64,000 nt of DNA, from NCBI GenBank assembly GCA_905478295.1, contig CAJQHZ010000002.1:1-64000 (forward strand). The letters are read 5' to 3'. Source of the stretch: an uncultured Flavobacteriales bacterium. GTDB lineage: Bacteria; Bacteroidota; Bacteroidia; Flavobacteriales; Schleiferiaceae. Made by a program: the position numbers and the translations under genes. Each line of letters starts with the position of its first letter. The stretch's first letter is position 1. Under the pieces are notes generated by a model that saw only the letters and a list, made by a program, of their open reading frames with translations, ran no database searches and was not told where the DNA came from. Positions 34,958 through 44,055 of the stretch are shown piece after piece.

Positions 34958-36481
34958 ATGGGCTCAAAAGTTCGCGTTCGATTCGCTCCTTCACCAACGG
35001 GGCCTTTGCATATAGGCGGTGTGCGTACCGCTTTGTACAACTATTTATTCGCTAAAAAGCACGGCGGTGACTTCTTGCTTCGTATCGAAGATACGGACCA
35101 AACTCGATTTGTACCGGGTGCAGAGAAGTATATCGTAGAGGCACTGGCGTGGTGTGGTATTTCACCCGACGAAGGTATTGGAGGTGAAGACCGTGGAAAC
35201 GGGCCGTACCGTCAAAGCGAGCGCAAGCCCATGTATCGTGAATACGCAGAGCAGTTGTTGGCCGCAGATAAGGCATATATCGCTTTTGATACGGCAGAAG
35301 AATTGGATGCAATGCGTCAAATGGCGAAAGATGCAGGCGCGTCAAATTGGCAATACAATTATATCACACGCGGCAACATGAAGAACTCCTTAACCCTTCC
35401 AAAAGAAGAGGTTGACGCAAAGATTGCTGCAGGGGAGCCATACGTGGTCCGTATTAAACTTCCTCGTGATCATGAGGTGCGTTTGGAGGACACCATTCGC
35501 GGTTGGGTCAGTGTGAACACGAACAACATGGATGATAAAGTCCTGTTTAAGGCCGACGGAATGCCGACCTACCACCTTGCCAACATCGTGGACGACCATT
35601 TAATGGGAATCACTCATGTCATCCGTGGTGAGGAGTGGTTGCCGTCTGCGCCTTTACACGTAATGCTTTATGAAGCGTTCGGTTGGGATTGTCCCACTTT
35701 TGCGCACCTCCCGCTTCTTCTTAAACCAGACGGGCCTGGGAAGCTTAGCAAGCGAGACGGCGATCGTCTTGGGTTCCCGGTATTCCCTATCGACTGGAAA
35801 AACGATAAGACCGGAGAAACCGCAAGCGGCTACCGCGAATTTGGATTCTTTCCTGGAGCTTTTATCAACATGCTGGCCTTGTTAGGCTGGAACCCGGGCA
35901 CAGAACAAGAGGTTTTCGACCTTCAAGGGCTGGTTGATTCATTCGACCTAAGCAAGGTTTCAAAGTCTGGTGCTAAATTTGATTTTGAGAAAGGAAAGTG
36001 GTTCAACCAATTGTATTTGCGTGATTTAAGCGAAGTAGAATTGGCACAGGAGCTAAAAAATGTACTCGACAACGAAGGTCTCTCTTACAATGAGGCGCAC
36101 CTCGGCACTATCGCAAAGATGATGAGTGAGCGCGCGACCTTCCCTCAGGATTTACTCGAAGAAGGTAGATTCCTTTTCGAGACGCCACCTGTTTATGATG
36201 AAAAAACACGCAACAAAAAATGGAGCGACGCGAGCGCCCCAATGATGCAAGATATCGCCGACCGTTTTAATGCGCTGCCCGATTTTACTTCAGACGCGAT
36301 TGAAGCGAGTTTCAAAGGTTATTTGGCGGAAAAAGAATTGGGTTTCGGAAAAGTGGGTCCTTCCTTCCGTCTGGCAGTCACAGGAAGAGGCATGGGGCCG
36401 AGCATGTTTGTCATTTGTGCTGTGTTGGGCAAAGACGAGGTACTCACTCGTATTTCTACGGCAATTGAAGTGTTGGGTTAA
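34958..36481 (+). CDS. gltX: Glutamyl-tRNA synthetase
   Basis: Class I synthetase. The HIGH region is RFAPSPTGPLHIGGVRTALY and the KMSKS-type loop is KLSKRDGD at about residue 255. The ATG at 34958 is chosen because the longer frame would start inside the promoter. The C-terminal helical anticodon-binding domain ends with GMGPSMFVICAVLGK. Whether it also charges tRNA-Gln cannot be told from the sequence; the presence of gatC in the window makes that question relevant. Its stop overlaps the folB start (TAATG). Confidence 0.95.
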   Translation: MGSKVRVRFAPSPTGPLHIGGVRTALYNYLFAKKHGGDFLLRIEDTDQTRFVPGAEKYIVEALAWCGISPDEGIGGEDRGNGPYRQSERKPMYREYAEQLLAADKAYIAFDTAEELDAMRQMAKDAGASNWQYNYITRGNMKNSLTLPKEEVDAKIAAGEPYVVRIKLPRDHEVRLEDTIRGWVSVNTNNMDDKVLFKADGMPTYHLANIVDDHLMGITHVIRGEEWLPSAPLHVMLYEAFGWDCPTFAHLPLLLKPDGPGKLSKRDGDRLGFPVFPIDWKNDKTGETASGYREFGFFPGAFINMLALLGWNPGTEQEVFDLQGLVDSFDLSKVSKSGAKFDFEKGKWFNQLYLRDLSEVELAQELKNVLDNEGLSYNEAHLGTIAKMMSERATFPQDLLEEGRFLFETPPVYDEKTRNKKWSDASAPMMQDIADRFNALPDFTSDAIEASFKGYLAEKELGFGKVGPSFRLAVTGRGMGPSMFVICAVLGKDEVLTRISTAIEVLG

Positions 36482-36846
36482 TGGCTACTTTGCATCAGAT
36501 AGACGTTCACGGCATTCGCATTTACACGAACCACGGGTGCATGGAAGAAGAGGCGGTCATTGGCTCCAATTATGAAGTCAACATCAGCGTTTGGGCAGAC
36601 CTTAGCGCATCGGTTGCCTCTGACGATTTGAACGACACGGTAGACTATATGGCGCTCAATGCTATTGCAAAAGAGGAAATGTCCGTTCGTGCTAAGCTTC
36701 TTGAAGTGGTGTGCCAACGGATGATTGACCGCATTATGAATGAACACCCATCCGTTCAAAAAGCATGGGTAAACGTAGCAAAACTCAACCCGCCAATCAA
36801 TGGAGACGTGGAGCGTGTCGCGCTGACTTTTACAGCAGAACGATAG
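36481..36846 (+). CDS. folB: Dihydroneopterin aldolase FolB
   Basis: Converts dihydroneopterin to hydroxymethyl-dihydropterin in folate synthesis. The 121-residue chain has the substrate Glu in NHGCMEEEAVIGS, the DTVDYMALNAI segment and the catalytic Lys of AWVNVAKLNPP. It forms octamers in characterised members. One-base overlap with gltX (TAATG) implies coupled translation. The tRNA-Cys gene follows 55 bases downstream. Confidence 0.93.
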   Translation: MATLHQIDVHGIRIYTNHGCMEEEAVIGSNYEVNISVWADLSASVASDDLNDTVDYMALNAIAKEEMSVRAKLLEVVCQRMIDRIMNEHPSVQKAWVNVAKLNPPINGDVERVALTFTAER

Positions 36847-36901
36847 AGATAAAATAAACTCGAGGCCGTTAAAATTTTTCTCCTATTTTTGGCCTCCCTA
36901 A

Positions 36902-36972
36902 GGTTCCGTGGCCGAGTGGCTAGGCACTGGTCTGCAAAACCAGCTACAGCGGTTCGAGTCCGCTCGGAACCT
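36902..36972 (+). tRNA. tRNA-Cys (anticodon GCA)
   Basis: The cloverleaf has acceptor GGTTCCG/CGGAACC, anticodon stem CTGGT/ACCAG with loop CTGCAAA (GCA at 34-36), T arm AGCGG-TTCGAGT-CCGCT, and discriminator base T73, the identity base for cysteine. CCA is not encoded. A terminator-like hairpin starts 8 bases downstream. Confidence 0.95.
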
Positions 36973-36980
36973 CAGAATGA

Positions 36981-37018
36981 GAAAAGCCCCGGTTCGCTAT
37001 GCGAACTGGGGTTTTTTT
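36981..37018 (+). terminator. Terminator of tRNA-Cys
   Basis: AAAAGCCCC-GGTTCGC, a TAT loop, GCGAAC-TGGGGTTTTTTT: a long GC stem followed by seven T, directly behind the tRNA. Confidence 0.85.
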
Positions 37019-37024
37019 AGTTAG

Positions 37025-37053
37025 ACACACACCAAGCTTGCTTGAGTGTGTGG
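37025..37053 (+). repeat. Hairpin behind tRNA-Cys sharing a core with the tRNA-Gln hairpins
   Basis: ACACAC (37027-37032) pairs with GTGTGT (37046-37051) around CAAG-CTTG-CTTG. The inner CAAGCTTGCTTGA is identical to the core found twice after tRNA-Gln, in the same orientation relative to the tRNA, but the outer stem differs. Confidence 0.65.
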
Positions 37054-37179
37054 ATGAGTAAAAAAACCCATGGACTTTGCACAGCAAAGGACCCGGGGCG
37101 TTCTTACTGACCTTAGGTGGGCAGCGGTCCGCCGAGCGAAGCGAAGGCAATCCGCTGAACGAAGCTCTTCCCAGCAAAT

Positions 37180-37210
37180 AAAAAACCCCGAACCAATGGC
37201 ACGGGGCTTT
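37180..37210 (-). terminator. Terminator of gapN
   Basis: On the minus strand AAAGCCCCG pairs with CGGGGTTTTTT across a short loop (37180-37210), 22 bases after the gapN stop codon. The region between this and the tRNA-Cys hairpins (37054-37179) holds no gene that I can see. Confidence 0.8.
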
Positions 37211-37231
37211 AGAATTCATGTGCTTTTGCTT

Positions 37232-38839
37232 TTACAACAAATAATCCGTCGTCATCCAGGTGCTTTGACCGCCTGAAATCACATTTCCGACCAATTCTTT
37301 CTGGTCTATACCTGTCGCAACAAGGGTTCTAATAGAGAACGAACGCAAAGCATCGTGCACACTCAACGTAGCTACGGCGCTGTCCTTTCTTCCGGTAAAC
37401 GGCAAGTAATCCGGACCGCGTTGACAAGAGGCGTTGATGTTCACACGGCAAACCTGGTTTACCATGTTGTCCACCGCATAGGCTATCGTTAATTCATTAT
37501 CACTAAACAAGCTGCACTGTTGTCCACAGTCCGATGCTGCAATAGAGGTCATCACCTCTTCTAAATCTTCATATTCAACAATAGGAACTACTGGTCCGAA
37601 CTGTTCTTCATGGAAAATGGCCATTTGATTCGTTACCGGATATAAAACTGCCGGGAAAAAGGCGGTGTCCGATACGCGTCCGGCGTTTTGGTTGATGACC
37701 GCCGCGCCTTTAGCAACAGCGTCATCCACATAAGCCTCCATTTGCTCGACTTTATTTCGTTCGGGCAGCGGGGTCAAGGTGCTGTCTGCTGCCGGATGAC
37801 CCAGCGCCAATGCGTCCACCGCTTTTGTGAACTTCGCTCGGAACTCATCTGAAACAGATTTATGTACGAAAATTAGCTTAAGTGCTGTACAGCGCTGACC
37901 ATTGTAGCTCAATGCACCATTTACACACTCTTTAACAGCCTTATCTACATTGGCATCATCGAAAACAATGGCTGGGTTTTTTGCCTCAAGACCTAAGACT
38001 TGACGCAGGCGATTGGGCTTAGGGTGTTGAGCTACCAGAGCGTTTGAACTTTTCGAGTTTCCAATTAGTGCTAAGACATCCACATCGCCTGTTTTCATGA
38101 TAGGACCTGCTAATGTTCTTCCACGGCCAAACACGATGTTTACCGCTCCTGGGGGAAAGGCTTCCTTAAACGCATCGATAAGAGGCGTCAATAATAAAAC
38201 CCCATACTTCGCCGGCTTAAAAACAATAGTGTTGCCCATGATCAACGACGGTATGAGCAAACAAAACGTCTCGTTTAACGGGTAGTTGTATGGACCTAAA
38301 CAAAGCACTACGCCTAGTGGTCCGCGACGAATTTGAGATAAAACACCATCCTTACTGGCTACGTGCGATCCTCTGCGCTGCAGTTCTTTGTATTCTTCAA
38401 TAGTATCGTAGATATAATCCACGGTACGGTCAAATTCTTTGTACGCTGCACTTTTGTTCTTTGCGATCTCCCACATCAACAATTCACTCACTTCTTCACG
38501 CTTTTCTTTCATAAGCGCAACGAATTTCTCCATCGCTTCGATACGTGCGGAAGCACCTGCGGTAGGCCAAAAGCCGCGACCATTATTGTATGCCGATTTT
38601 GCTGCTTGAAGTGCCTTAAGACCGGACGCTTCATCTAGTGTTGGTGATGCTCCGAGGTATACTCTTTCTGTAATACCCTCCTTCGAAACTCTACCCATAG
38701 GGCTGTACACTTCTTCGAAGTCTCCCTTCCAGGTTTCAATAGTTCCGTTAATCAGATACTGGTTCCATTTGAGCGGTTTTGGCGGTTCAAACTCTGCGAT
38801 AGGTAATTGCTTAGAGCTTGCTTTCATCTTTTTGTTCAA
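37232..38839 (-). CDS. gapN: NADP-dependent glyceraldehyde-3-phosphate dehydrogenase (GapN-type ALDH)
   Basis: An aldehyde dehydrogenase with catalytic Cys in YNGQRCTALKLIF and general-base Glu in LGLEAKNPAIVF, where the usual ELGGKNP is altered to LEAKNP. The cofactor loop LGPYNYPLNETF and C-terminal QRGPDYLPFTGRKDSA are typical of non-phosphorylating GapN enzymes, which oxidise glyceraldehyde-3-phosphate to 3-phosphoglycerate and make NADPH. At 535 residues it is longer than streptococcal GapN (about 475) because of N-terminal extra sequence, as in other Bacteroidota. Single gene, with its own terminator. Confidence 0.88.
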   Translation of the reverse strand: MNKKMKASSKQLPIAEFEPPKPLKWNQYLINGTIETWKGDFEEVYSPMGRVSKEGITERVYLGASPTLDEASGLKALQAAKSAYNNGRGFWPTAGASARIEAMEKFVALMKEKREEVSELLMWEIAKNKSAAYKEFDRTVDYIYDTIEEYKELQRRGSHVASKDGVLSQIRRGPLGVVLCLGPYNYPLNETFCLLIPSLIMGNTIVFKPAKYGVLLLTPLIDAFKEAFPPGAVNIVFGRGRTLAGPIMKTGDVDVLALIGNSKSSNALVAQHPKPNRLRQVLGLEAKNPAIVFDDANVDKAVKECVNGALSYNGQRCTALKLIFVHKSVSDEFRAKFTKAVDALALGHPAADSTLTPLPERNKVEQMEAYVDDAVAKGAAVINQNAGRVSDTAFFPAVLYPVTNQMAIFHEEQFGPVVPIVEYEDLEEVMTSIAASDCGQQCSLFSDNELTIAYAVDNMVNQVCRVNINASCQRGPDYLPFTGRKDSAVATLSVHDALRSFSIRTLVATGIDQKELVGNVISGGQSTWMTTDYLL

Positions 38840-38978
38840 ATTAGTTAATGTTTTAATAAGGATTAAATGGTCGATTTAGTTCATCCATACCTTAAAGTAA
38901 ATTAAACGACACCAGTGTATCCAATGGGTGACATCTATTACGTGGCTGCTTTGTAACTTGCCGCAAATCCGATCCATT

Positions 38979-39839
38979 ATGACCCTTCATCCTATACACA
39001 CAGGAAACTTTAAGCTCGACGGCGGCGCCATGTTTGGCGTTGTGCCAAAGGGGCTTTGGGAGCGCACAAATCCCGCAGATGAAAAGAACCTATGCACCTG
39101 GGCCATGCGCTCTTTGCTCATTGAAGACGGAGACCGATTAATTTTGATCGATACGGGAATCGGCAACAAACAGAGCGAGAAATTCTTTTCACATTATTAC
39201 CTCCACGGCGACCACAGCCTTGACGCCTCACTCGCCCTAAAAGGCTTTAGTCGTGATCAGATCACTGACGTCTTCCTCACCCACCTTCACTTTGATCACG
39301 TCGGCGGTGCAGTTCAGTGGAACAAAGACCGCTCAGGTTACGAACCTGCTTTTAAAAATGCAATGTATTGGACGAACGAACGCCATTGGAATTGGGCCAT
39401 AAAACCCAATGCTCGCGAGCGCGCCAGCTTCCTTTCTGAAAACATCTTACCGCTTCAAGAAAGTGGTCAATTAAAATTCATAAAGGCTCCAGAAAACCAG
39501 CACCGCATCAGTACCGGCTTAGGTTTTGACGCGTTTGTCGTCAACGGCCATACCGACGCGCAAATGTGTCCTATTCTCGAATACAAGGGGAAAAAATTGG
39601 TCTTTATGGCCGACTTATTGCCTTCCACTGGACACATTCCGTTGCCTTATGTCATGGGGTATGATACGCGCCCGTTGCTTACGCTCGATGAGCGGAAAAG
39701 GATCTTTACCGAGGCGGCAGAAAACGGCTATCATTTGTTTTTAGAGCACGATGCCTACAACGAAGTTTGTACCCTGGAAATGACAGAAAAAGGACCGCGT
39801 CTTGCGGATAACGGTCGCCTAGACCACTACTTCAGATAA
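38979..39839 (+). CDS. MBL-fold metallo-hydrolase
   Basis: Metal ligands: HLHFDHVGG (HxHxDH) at about residues 103-111, a second His in VNGHTDAQMCP, an Asp in VFMADLLPS and a terminal His in FLEHDAYNE. This is the lactonase/AttM-like branch of the metallo-beta-lactamase fold; the substrate is unknown. The frame is open from 38928, but the ATG at 38979 starts the conserved sequence (LHPIHTGNFKLDGG). The M1 peptidase gene follows after 10 bases. Confidence 0.85.
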   Translation: MTLHPIHTGNFKLDGGAMFGVVPKGLWERTNPADEKNLCTWAMRSLLIEDGDRLILIDTGIGNKQSEKFFSHYYLHGDHSLDASLALKGFSRDQITDVFLTHLHFDHVGGAVQWNKDRSGYEPAFKNAMYWTNERHWNWAIKPNARERASFLSENILPLQESGQLKFIKAPENQHRISTGLGFDAFVVNGHTDAQMCPILEYKGKKLVFMADLLPSTGHIPLPYVMGYDTRPLLTLDERKRIFTEAAENGYHLFLEHDAYNEVCTLEMTEKGPRLADNGRLDHYFR

Positions 39840-39849
39840 CCCTTATACC

Positions 39850-41661
39850 ATGAAGAAAACTATACTCGCGTTATTTCTAACGTTTTCGGGAATTGCGCAC
39901 GGACAATACTGGCAACAATCGGTCGACTACACTATGGACATCACCATGAATGTCGAAAACCATCAATACGACGGCTACCAAAAAGTCCAGTACACCAACA
40001 ACAGTCCTGATACCATTCAAAAGGCGTATTTCCACCTGTACTTCAATGCTTTTCAGCCGGGAAGTATGATGGATGTACGATCGAGAACCATCAAAGATCC
40101 GGACCGTCGGGTGACGGACCGTATTTATGGGCTTGGTCCTGATGAAATTGGCTTTCAAGAGGTTCGTGAGCTCACTCAAAACGGGATGCCGCTCGGTTGG
40201 GAGGTAAGCGGAACCGTGCTGAAATGTACGCTTGCAGAACCATTGCTTCCTGGCAAAAACACAACGTTTGAGATGCGCTGGAACGCGCAAGTTCCTAAAC
40301 AGATTCGCCGTTCAGGTTGGAATAACAAAGAGGGCGTTGAATTTACCATGACCCAATGGTATCCTAAACTCGCCGAATACGATAAAGACGGTTGGCACCC
40401 GGACCAATACGTTGGACGCGAGTTTTACGGCGTTTGGGGAGCCTTTGATGTGACTGTTCACATCGATAAAAATTACGTGCTCGGAGGTACTGGCTACCTG
40501 CAAAACCCTGAAGACGTTGGTTTTGGCTACGGTGGAGTAAAAAAGGTTCGATTAGGACGCAATGAACTCCGCACATGGCACTTCAAGGCCGATCGTGTAC
40601 ACGACTTTGCGTTTGCTGCTGATCCAGACTACAAACACGTGCAACTTCAGATCGAAAACGGTCCTTTAGTACACCTGCTGTACGATCCTAAAACAGCAAA
40701 CGAAGCGAATTGGATGAAAATTCAAGGCGGCTACCTCCAAGGATACTTTGACTTTATGGCGCAACATTTTGGTAAATATCCTTACGAACAGTTCTCACTG
40801 ATTCAGGGCGGAGACGGTGGTATGGAGTACCCCATGTGTACCATGATGCTTGGCGGCGGTGATGATTTCGAAGGCTTTACTGGGTTGTTTGTACACGAAG
40901 GAACGCACAATTGGTATTACGGCGTGATCGGAACCAATGAAGCCGCTTATCCATGGATGGATGAGGGGTTCACCTCCTATGCAGAGGAAGAATGTATGAA
41001 TGTTCTTTTCAGCCGCGGTGAAAGCAATCCACACCTTGGTGCCTACAGGGCCTATGTTTATTTAGACACCTCCGGCCTGCGTGAACCCCTCAGCACTCCT
41101 GCGGATCATTTTAATTACAACCGCACCTATGGTATCAATAGTTACAGTGCAGGTGCGCTTTTCTTGGACCAATTAGAATACATCATCGGCGAAGAACCTT
41201 TTGCGCGTGGCATGAAGCGGTATTGGAACCAATGGCAATTCAAACACCCTAAACCAGAAGATTTTATTCGCATCATGGAGCGCGAATCCGACCTAGAGCT
41301 GGATTGGTACCTCAGTTATTATGTAGACCAGGTCAAAAGCGTAGATTACACAGTGTCCTTGACGAGCAGCGATGCCAAAGGCGCTGAAATTCTCATCGAA
41401 CGCAAAGGCCGTTTCCCAATGCCTATTGATTTGCGCATCACCTATGCCAGTGGAAGAACAGAAATGCTAAATATTCCGCTAGTGAGTATGTATGGAGCGA
41501 AGCGTATCGAGGGTTACGACACTCAAGCGCCGTGGGGCTGGACACACCCTGAATACCTTCTAAAACACACGTCAATAGAGCCCATTATTTCCATTGAAAT
41601 AGATCCGTCGAAGCGTTTGCTTGACATCGACAGGACAAACAACGTTTGGAACATCGACTAA
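39850..41661 (+). CDS. M1-family metallopeptidase, secreted
   Basis: A signal peptide (MKKTILALFLTFSGIAHGQ) shows export. The N-terminal saddle domain contains YDGYQKVQYTNNSPDTIQ. The gluzincin zinc site is HEGTHNWYY (HEXXH) with the third ligand Glu in WMDEGFTSYAEE, 18 residues later in the usual HEXXH-x18-E spacing. The exopeptidase GxMEN motif is replaced by GGDGGMEYPM. It trims peptides outside the cytoplasm. A terminator follows the gene directly. Confidence 0.9.
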   Translation: MKKTILALFLTFSGIAHGQYWQQSVDYTMDITMNVENHQYDGYQKVQYTNNSPDTIQKAYFHLYFNAFQPGSMMDVRSRTIKDPDRRVTDRIYGLGPDEIGFQEVRELTQNGMPLGWEVSGTVLKCTLAEPLLPGKNTTFEMRWNAQVPKQIRRSGWNNKEGVEFTMTQWYPKLAEYDKDGWHPDQYVGREFYGVWGAFDVTVHIDKNYVLGGTGYLQNPEDVGFGYGGVKKVRLGRNELRTWHFKADRVHDFAFAADPDYKHVQLQIENGPLVHLLYDPKTANEANWMKIQGGYLQGYFDFMAQHFGKYPYEQFSLIQGGDGGMEYPMCTMMLGGGDDFEGFTGLFVHEGTHNWYYGVIGTNEAAYPWMDEGFTSYAEEECMNVLFSRGESNPHLGAYRAYVYLDTSGLREPLSTPADHFNYNRTYGINSYSAGALFLDQLEYIIGEEPFARGMKRYWNQWQFKHPKPEDFIRIMERESDLELDWYLSYYVDQVKSVDYTVSLTSSDAKGAEILIERKGRFPMPIDLRITYASGRTEMLNIPLVSMYGAKRIEGYDTQAPWGWTHPEYLLKHTSIEPIISIEIDPSKRLLDIDRTNNVWNID

Positions 41662-41665
41662 TAAA

Positions 41666-41688
41666 AAAGGCCCGCAATTGCGGGCCTT
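41666..41688. terminator. Bidirectional terminator
   Basis: AAGGCCCGCAATTGCGGGCCTT is a perfect palindrome preceded by an A-run and followed by a T-rich stretch, between the M1 peptidase gene (plus) and the small basic-protein gene (minus). Confidence 0.85.
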
Positions 41689-41692
41689 ATTG

Positions 41693-41863
41693 TTATCTTT
41701 TCTTTGGGCCGCTCTTGTGTTTAGCCGCCTTTGTCATGCGCTTTTTAGCGCCTTTACCCAGGTTATACCCTTTCGCGTTTTTAGGTTTTTTTGGATGCTT
41801 TGATGGACCCGGTTCCTCCCGTTCTGCTGCGGTTTTCCCGCTACGTGGGCTGACCTTACTCAT
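41693..41863 (-). CDS. Small Lys-rich basic protein coupled to paaE
   Basis: A 56-codon frame starts at the complement of 41861-41863 and overlaps the last 8 bases of paaE. The product is strongly basic (MSKVSPRSGKTAAEREEPGP, then a run dense in Lys, Pro and Gly, ending SGPKKR), has no membrane segment and is likely to bind nucleic acid or be disordered. The overlap and the terminator right after its stop support expression. It looks like the small basic proteins often seen in Flavobacteriales, but I cannot name one. Confidence 0.55.
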   Translation of the reverse strand: MSKVSPRSGKTAAEREEPGPSKHPKKPKNAKGYNLGKGAKKRMTKAAKHKSGPKKR

Positions 41864-42986
41864 CGAAACTAATCACTAATTCATCACTCGTGGCGTGCGT
41901 CTGACAGGTCAAAACATAACCGTCCTTTACCTCATCATCCACCAACGCGTAATTCATAACCATCTCTGCCGTTCCTTTGAGCACCTTCGCTCGACACGTG
42001 CAGCAAACCGCTCCTTTACAAGCGTACGGCACATCTGCTCCGGCGTCCAATGCGGCATCAATAACATAGTCCTTAGGCCCCATTTCAAAATGCGTTTCCT
42101 CACCATCTAACACCACAGTAACTTTCGCGTTTGCGCTTGCCTTAGATGATGATTTTGCTATGGCCTCTGCAGTCGCTCCGGCCGTGTTGAATAGTTCGAA
42201 ATGTATAGTAGATTTTGCTGTTCCTAGCGACTCCAAAACCCCGCTCACCCCTTCAATCATGCCCAACGGCCCGCATAAAAAATGTCCTGTTGTTGTTGCT
42301 ACATCGAAGAACTTTCCGTTGTACCCTTTTACCTTATCCGCGTCTAATCGACCAGAGGTGTAATCGCTTCCTTGGTCTTCACGGCTGAGCACATGATGTA
42401 CTTCGAAACGATCAACGTAAGTGTTTTTCAGGTCTTCCAGTTCATTTTTAAAAATGATACTGTTGCTGTTCTTGTTCCCATAAAACAGGGTGAACGTGCT
42501 CTCGTTGTCGCTATTCAAAACCGATTTAGCAATAGCGGAAATGGGTGTAATCCCCGAGCCCGCTGCCCAGCCTACTACATGTGCCGCGCTGCCCTCATGT
42601 TTCCACGCAAAGTTACCTGCAGGCGCCATGCTCTCAAGCGTATCTCCTGCTTTTAGCGTTCTATTTGCGTAGGTCGAAAACTTACCGCCTTCAATCTCCT
42701 TAATAGCGACGCGCAGCTCTCCTTCGTGGGGGGCGGCACAAATAGAATACGAACGACGCACCTCTTCTCCATTAATGGCCGCTCGAAAAGTTAAATATTG
42801 TCCTGGGGTATATCTAAAAACCGACCGTTGCTCGTCGTTCAACTCAAACGCCACGCTTACCGCGTCTTTTGTTTCACGACGCACCTCTTTTACGACAAGT
42901 GGGTAAAAAGCACCTGTTGATGCAGTTGTACCGTTCGACTGCAACGATGGTTTTTCTTCCTTATTCTTTTTGAAAAATTTAAGCAT
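41856..42986 (-). CDS. paaE: Phenylacetyl-CoA epoxidase reductase PaaE
   Basis: This subunit passes electrons from NADPH to the PaaAC epoxidase. A flavin reductase module (FRYTPGQYLTFRAAI and RRSYSICAAP for FAD, GWAAGSGITPISAIAKSVL for NADP) is followed by a C-terminal plant-type [2Fe-2S] domain with YACKGAVCCTCRAKV and a fourth Cys in VLTCQTH. It is transcribed away from paaABC, and the start regions lie within about 100 bases. TACCTTTA on the minus strand (43005-43012) is a possible -7 box. Confidence 0.93.
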   Translation of the reverse strand: MLKFFKKNKEEKPSLQSNGTTASTGAFYPLVVKEVRRETKDAVSVAFELNDEQRSVFRYTPGQYLTFRAAINGEEVRRSYSICAAPHEGELRVAIKEIEGGKFSTYANRTLKAGDTLESMAPAGNFAWKHEGSAAHVVGWAAGSGITPISAIAKSVLNSDNESTFTLFYGNKNSNSIIFKNELEDLKNTYVDRFEVHHVLSREDQGSDYTSGRLDADKVKGYNGKFFDVATTTGHFLCGPLGMIEGVSGVLESLGTAKSTIHFELFNTAGATAEAIAKSSSKASANAKVTVVLDGEETHFEMGPKDYVIDAALDAGADVPYACKGAVCCTCRAKVLKGTAEMVMNYALVDDEVKDGYVLTCQTHATSDELVISFDE

Positions 42987-43055
42987 CCTTTCTATTTTGT
43001 GGTGTAAAGGTAGAGTGGAATATTAAACCATAACACTCCTTACGCTGTTGTGTTT

Positions 43056-43063
43056 TAACTTTG
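43056..43063 (+). promoter_or_regulatory. -7 promoter element of paaABC
   Basis: TAACTTTG matches TAnnTTTG and lies 20 bases before the paaA ATG at 43084. It is inside the extended open frame that starts at TTG 43048, which argues against that longer start. Confidence 0.65.
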
Positions 43064-43083
43064 TAAGCGACCTAATACACAGA

Positions 43084-44043
43084 ATGATGGGAACAAATGT
43101 ATCATTAGAAGAAAATTTTCAGGCATACGTAGATGGGGAAAACAAGGTTGAGCCCAAAGATTGGATGCCCGAAAAATACAGAAGAACCCTAATCCGCCAG
43201 ATATCACAACATGCTCATAGTGAGATAATTGGAATGCAACCGGAGGCCAATTGGATCACCCGTGCACCCTCACTCAGAGCGAAGCTCATCTTGCTCGCAA
43301 AAGTACAAGATGAGGCCGGTCATGGGCTCTATTTATACAGCGCCGCTGAGACGCTTGGAGAACCTAGAGAAACGATGATTTCTGACCTTCAAAGCGGAAA
43401 AGCAAAGTACAGCTCCATTTTTAACTACCCCACCCCTTCATGGGCAGATATGGGCACAATCGGCTGGTTAGTCGACGGGGCCGCTATTCAGAATCAGGTA
43501 ATGCTTACCCGCACTTCTTACGGTCCGTATGCCCGCGCAATGGTCAAAATCTGTAAAGAAGAAAGTTTTCACCAACGTCAGGGCTATGAAGTGGTCATGA
43601 AGTTGGCTCAGGGCACTCCAGAGCAAAAAGCAATGGCACAAGAAAGCTTAAACCGCTGGTGGTGGCCATCTTTGATGATGTTTGGTCCATCAGATGATGA
43701 AAGCCCGAACAGCGCTCAAAGCATGAAATGGAAAATCAAGCGTAAGAGTAATGACACGCTTCGTCAAGAATTTGTAGATAAAACGGTGCCTCAAGTGGAA
43801 TACCTTGGGTTAACCGTTCCTGATTCAGATTTAAAGTGGAACGAAGCCCGTGGACACTACGATTTCGGGGTCATTAATTGGGACGAGTTTTACAACGTTG
43901 TTCAAGGCAATGGCCCTTGCAACAAAGAGCGTATTGCCCACCATGTTGAGGCACATGAAGAAGGCGCTTGGGTGCGCGAAGCCGCAAATGCTTTCGCCCA
44001 GAAACAAGCACAACGCAAAAAAAATACCGGCGCCGCCGCATAA
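43084..44043 (+). CDS. paaA: Phenylacetyl-CoA epoxidase catalytic subunit PaaA
   Basis: The di-iron subunit that forms the ring 1,2-epoxide of phenylacetyl-CoA. The iron site is built from paired ExxH motifs: [15 protein letters not shown] and [13 protein letters not shown]. The ATG at 43084 ([12 protein letters not shown]) is chosen over the TTG at 43048 because of the promoter position. Length 319 is standard. paaB follows after 12 bases. The genes for later pathway steps (paaG, paaZ, paaJ, paaK) are not in the window. Confidence 0.95.
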   Translation: MMGTNVSLEENFQAYVDGENKVEPKDWMPEKYRRTLIRQISQHAHSEIIGMQPEANWITRAPSLRAKLILLAKVQDEAGHGLYLYSAAETLGEPRETMISDLQSGKAKYSSIFNYPTPSWADMGTIGWLVDGAAIQNQVMLTRTSYGPYARAMVKICKEESFHQRQGYEVVMKLAQGTPEQKAMAQESLNRWWWPSLMMFGPSDDESPNSAQSMKWKIKRKSNDTLRQEFVDKTVPQVEYLGLTVPDSDLKWNEARGHYDFGVINWDEFYNVVQGNGPCNKERIAHHVEAHEEGAWVREAANAFAQKQAQRKKNTGAAA

Positions 44044-44055
44044 ACCCTATCCCTC

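Noticed and set aside
36944-37219. 91-residue open frame on the minus strand across tRNA-Cys
   Set aside because: It covers the tRNA 3' end and two terminators, and has no plausible protein features.
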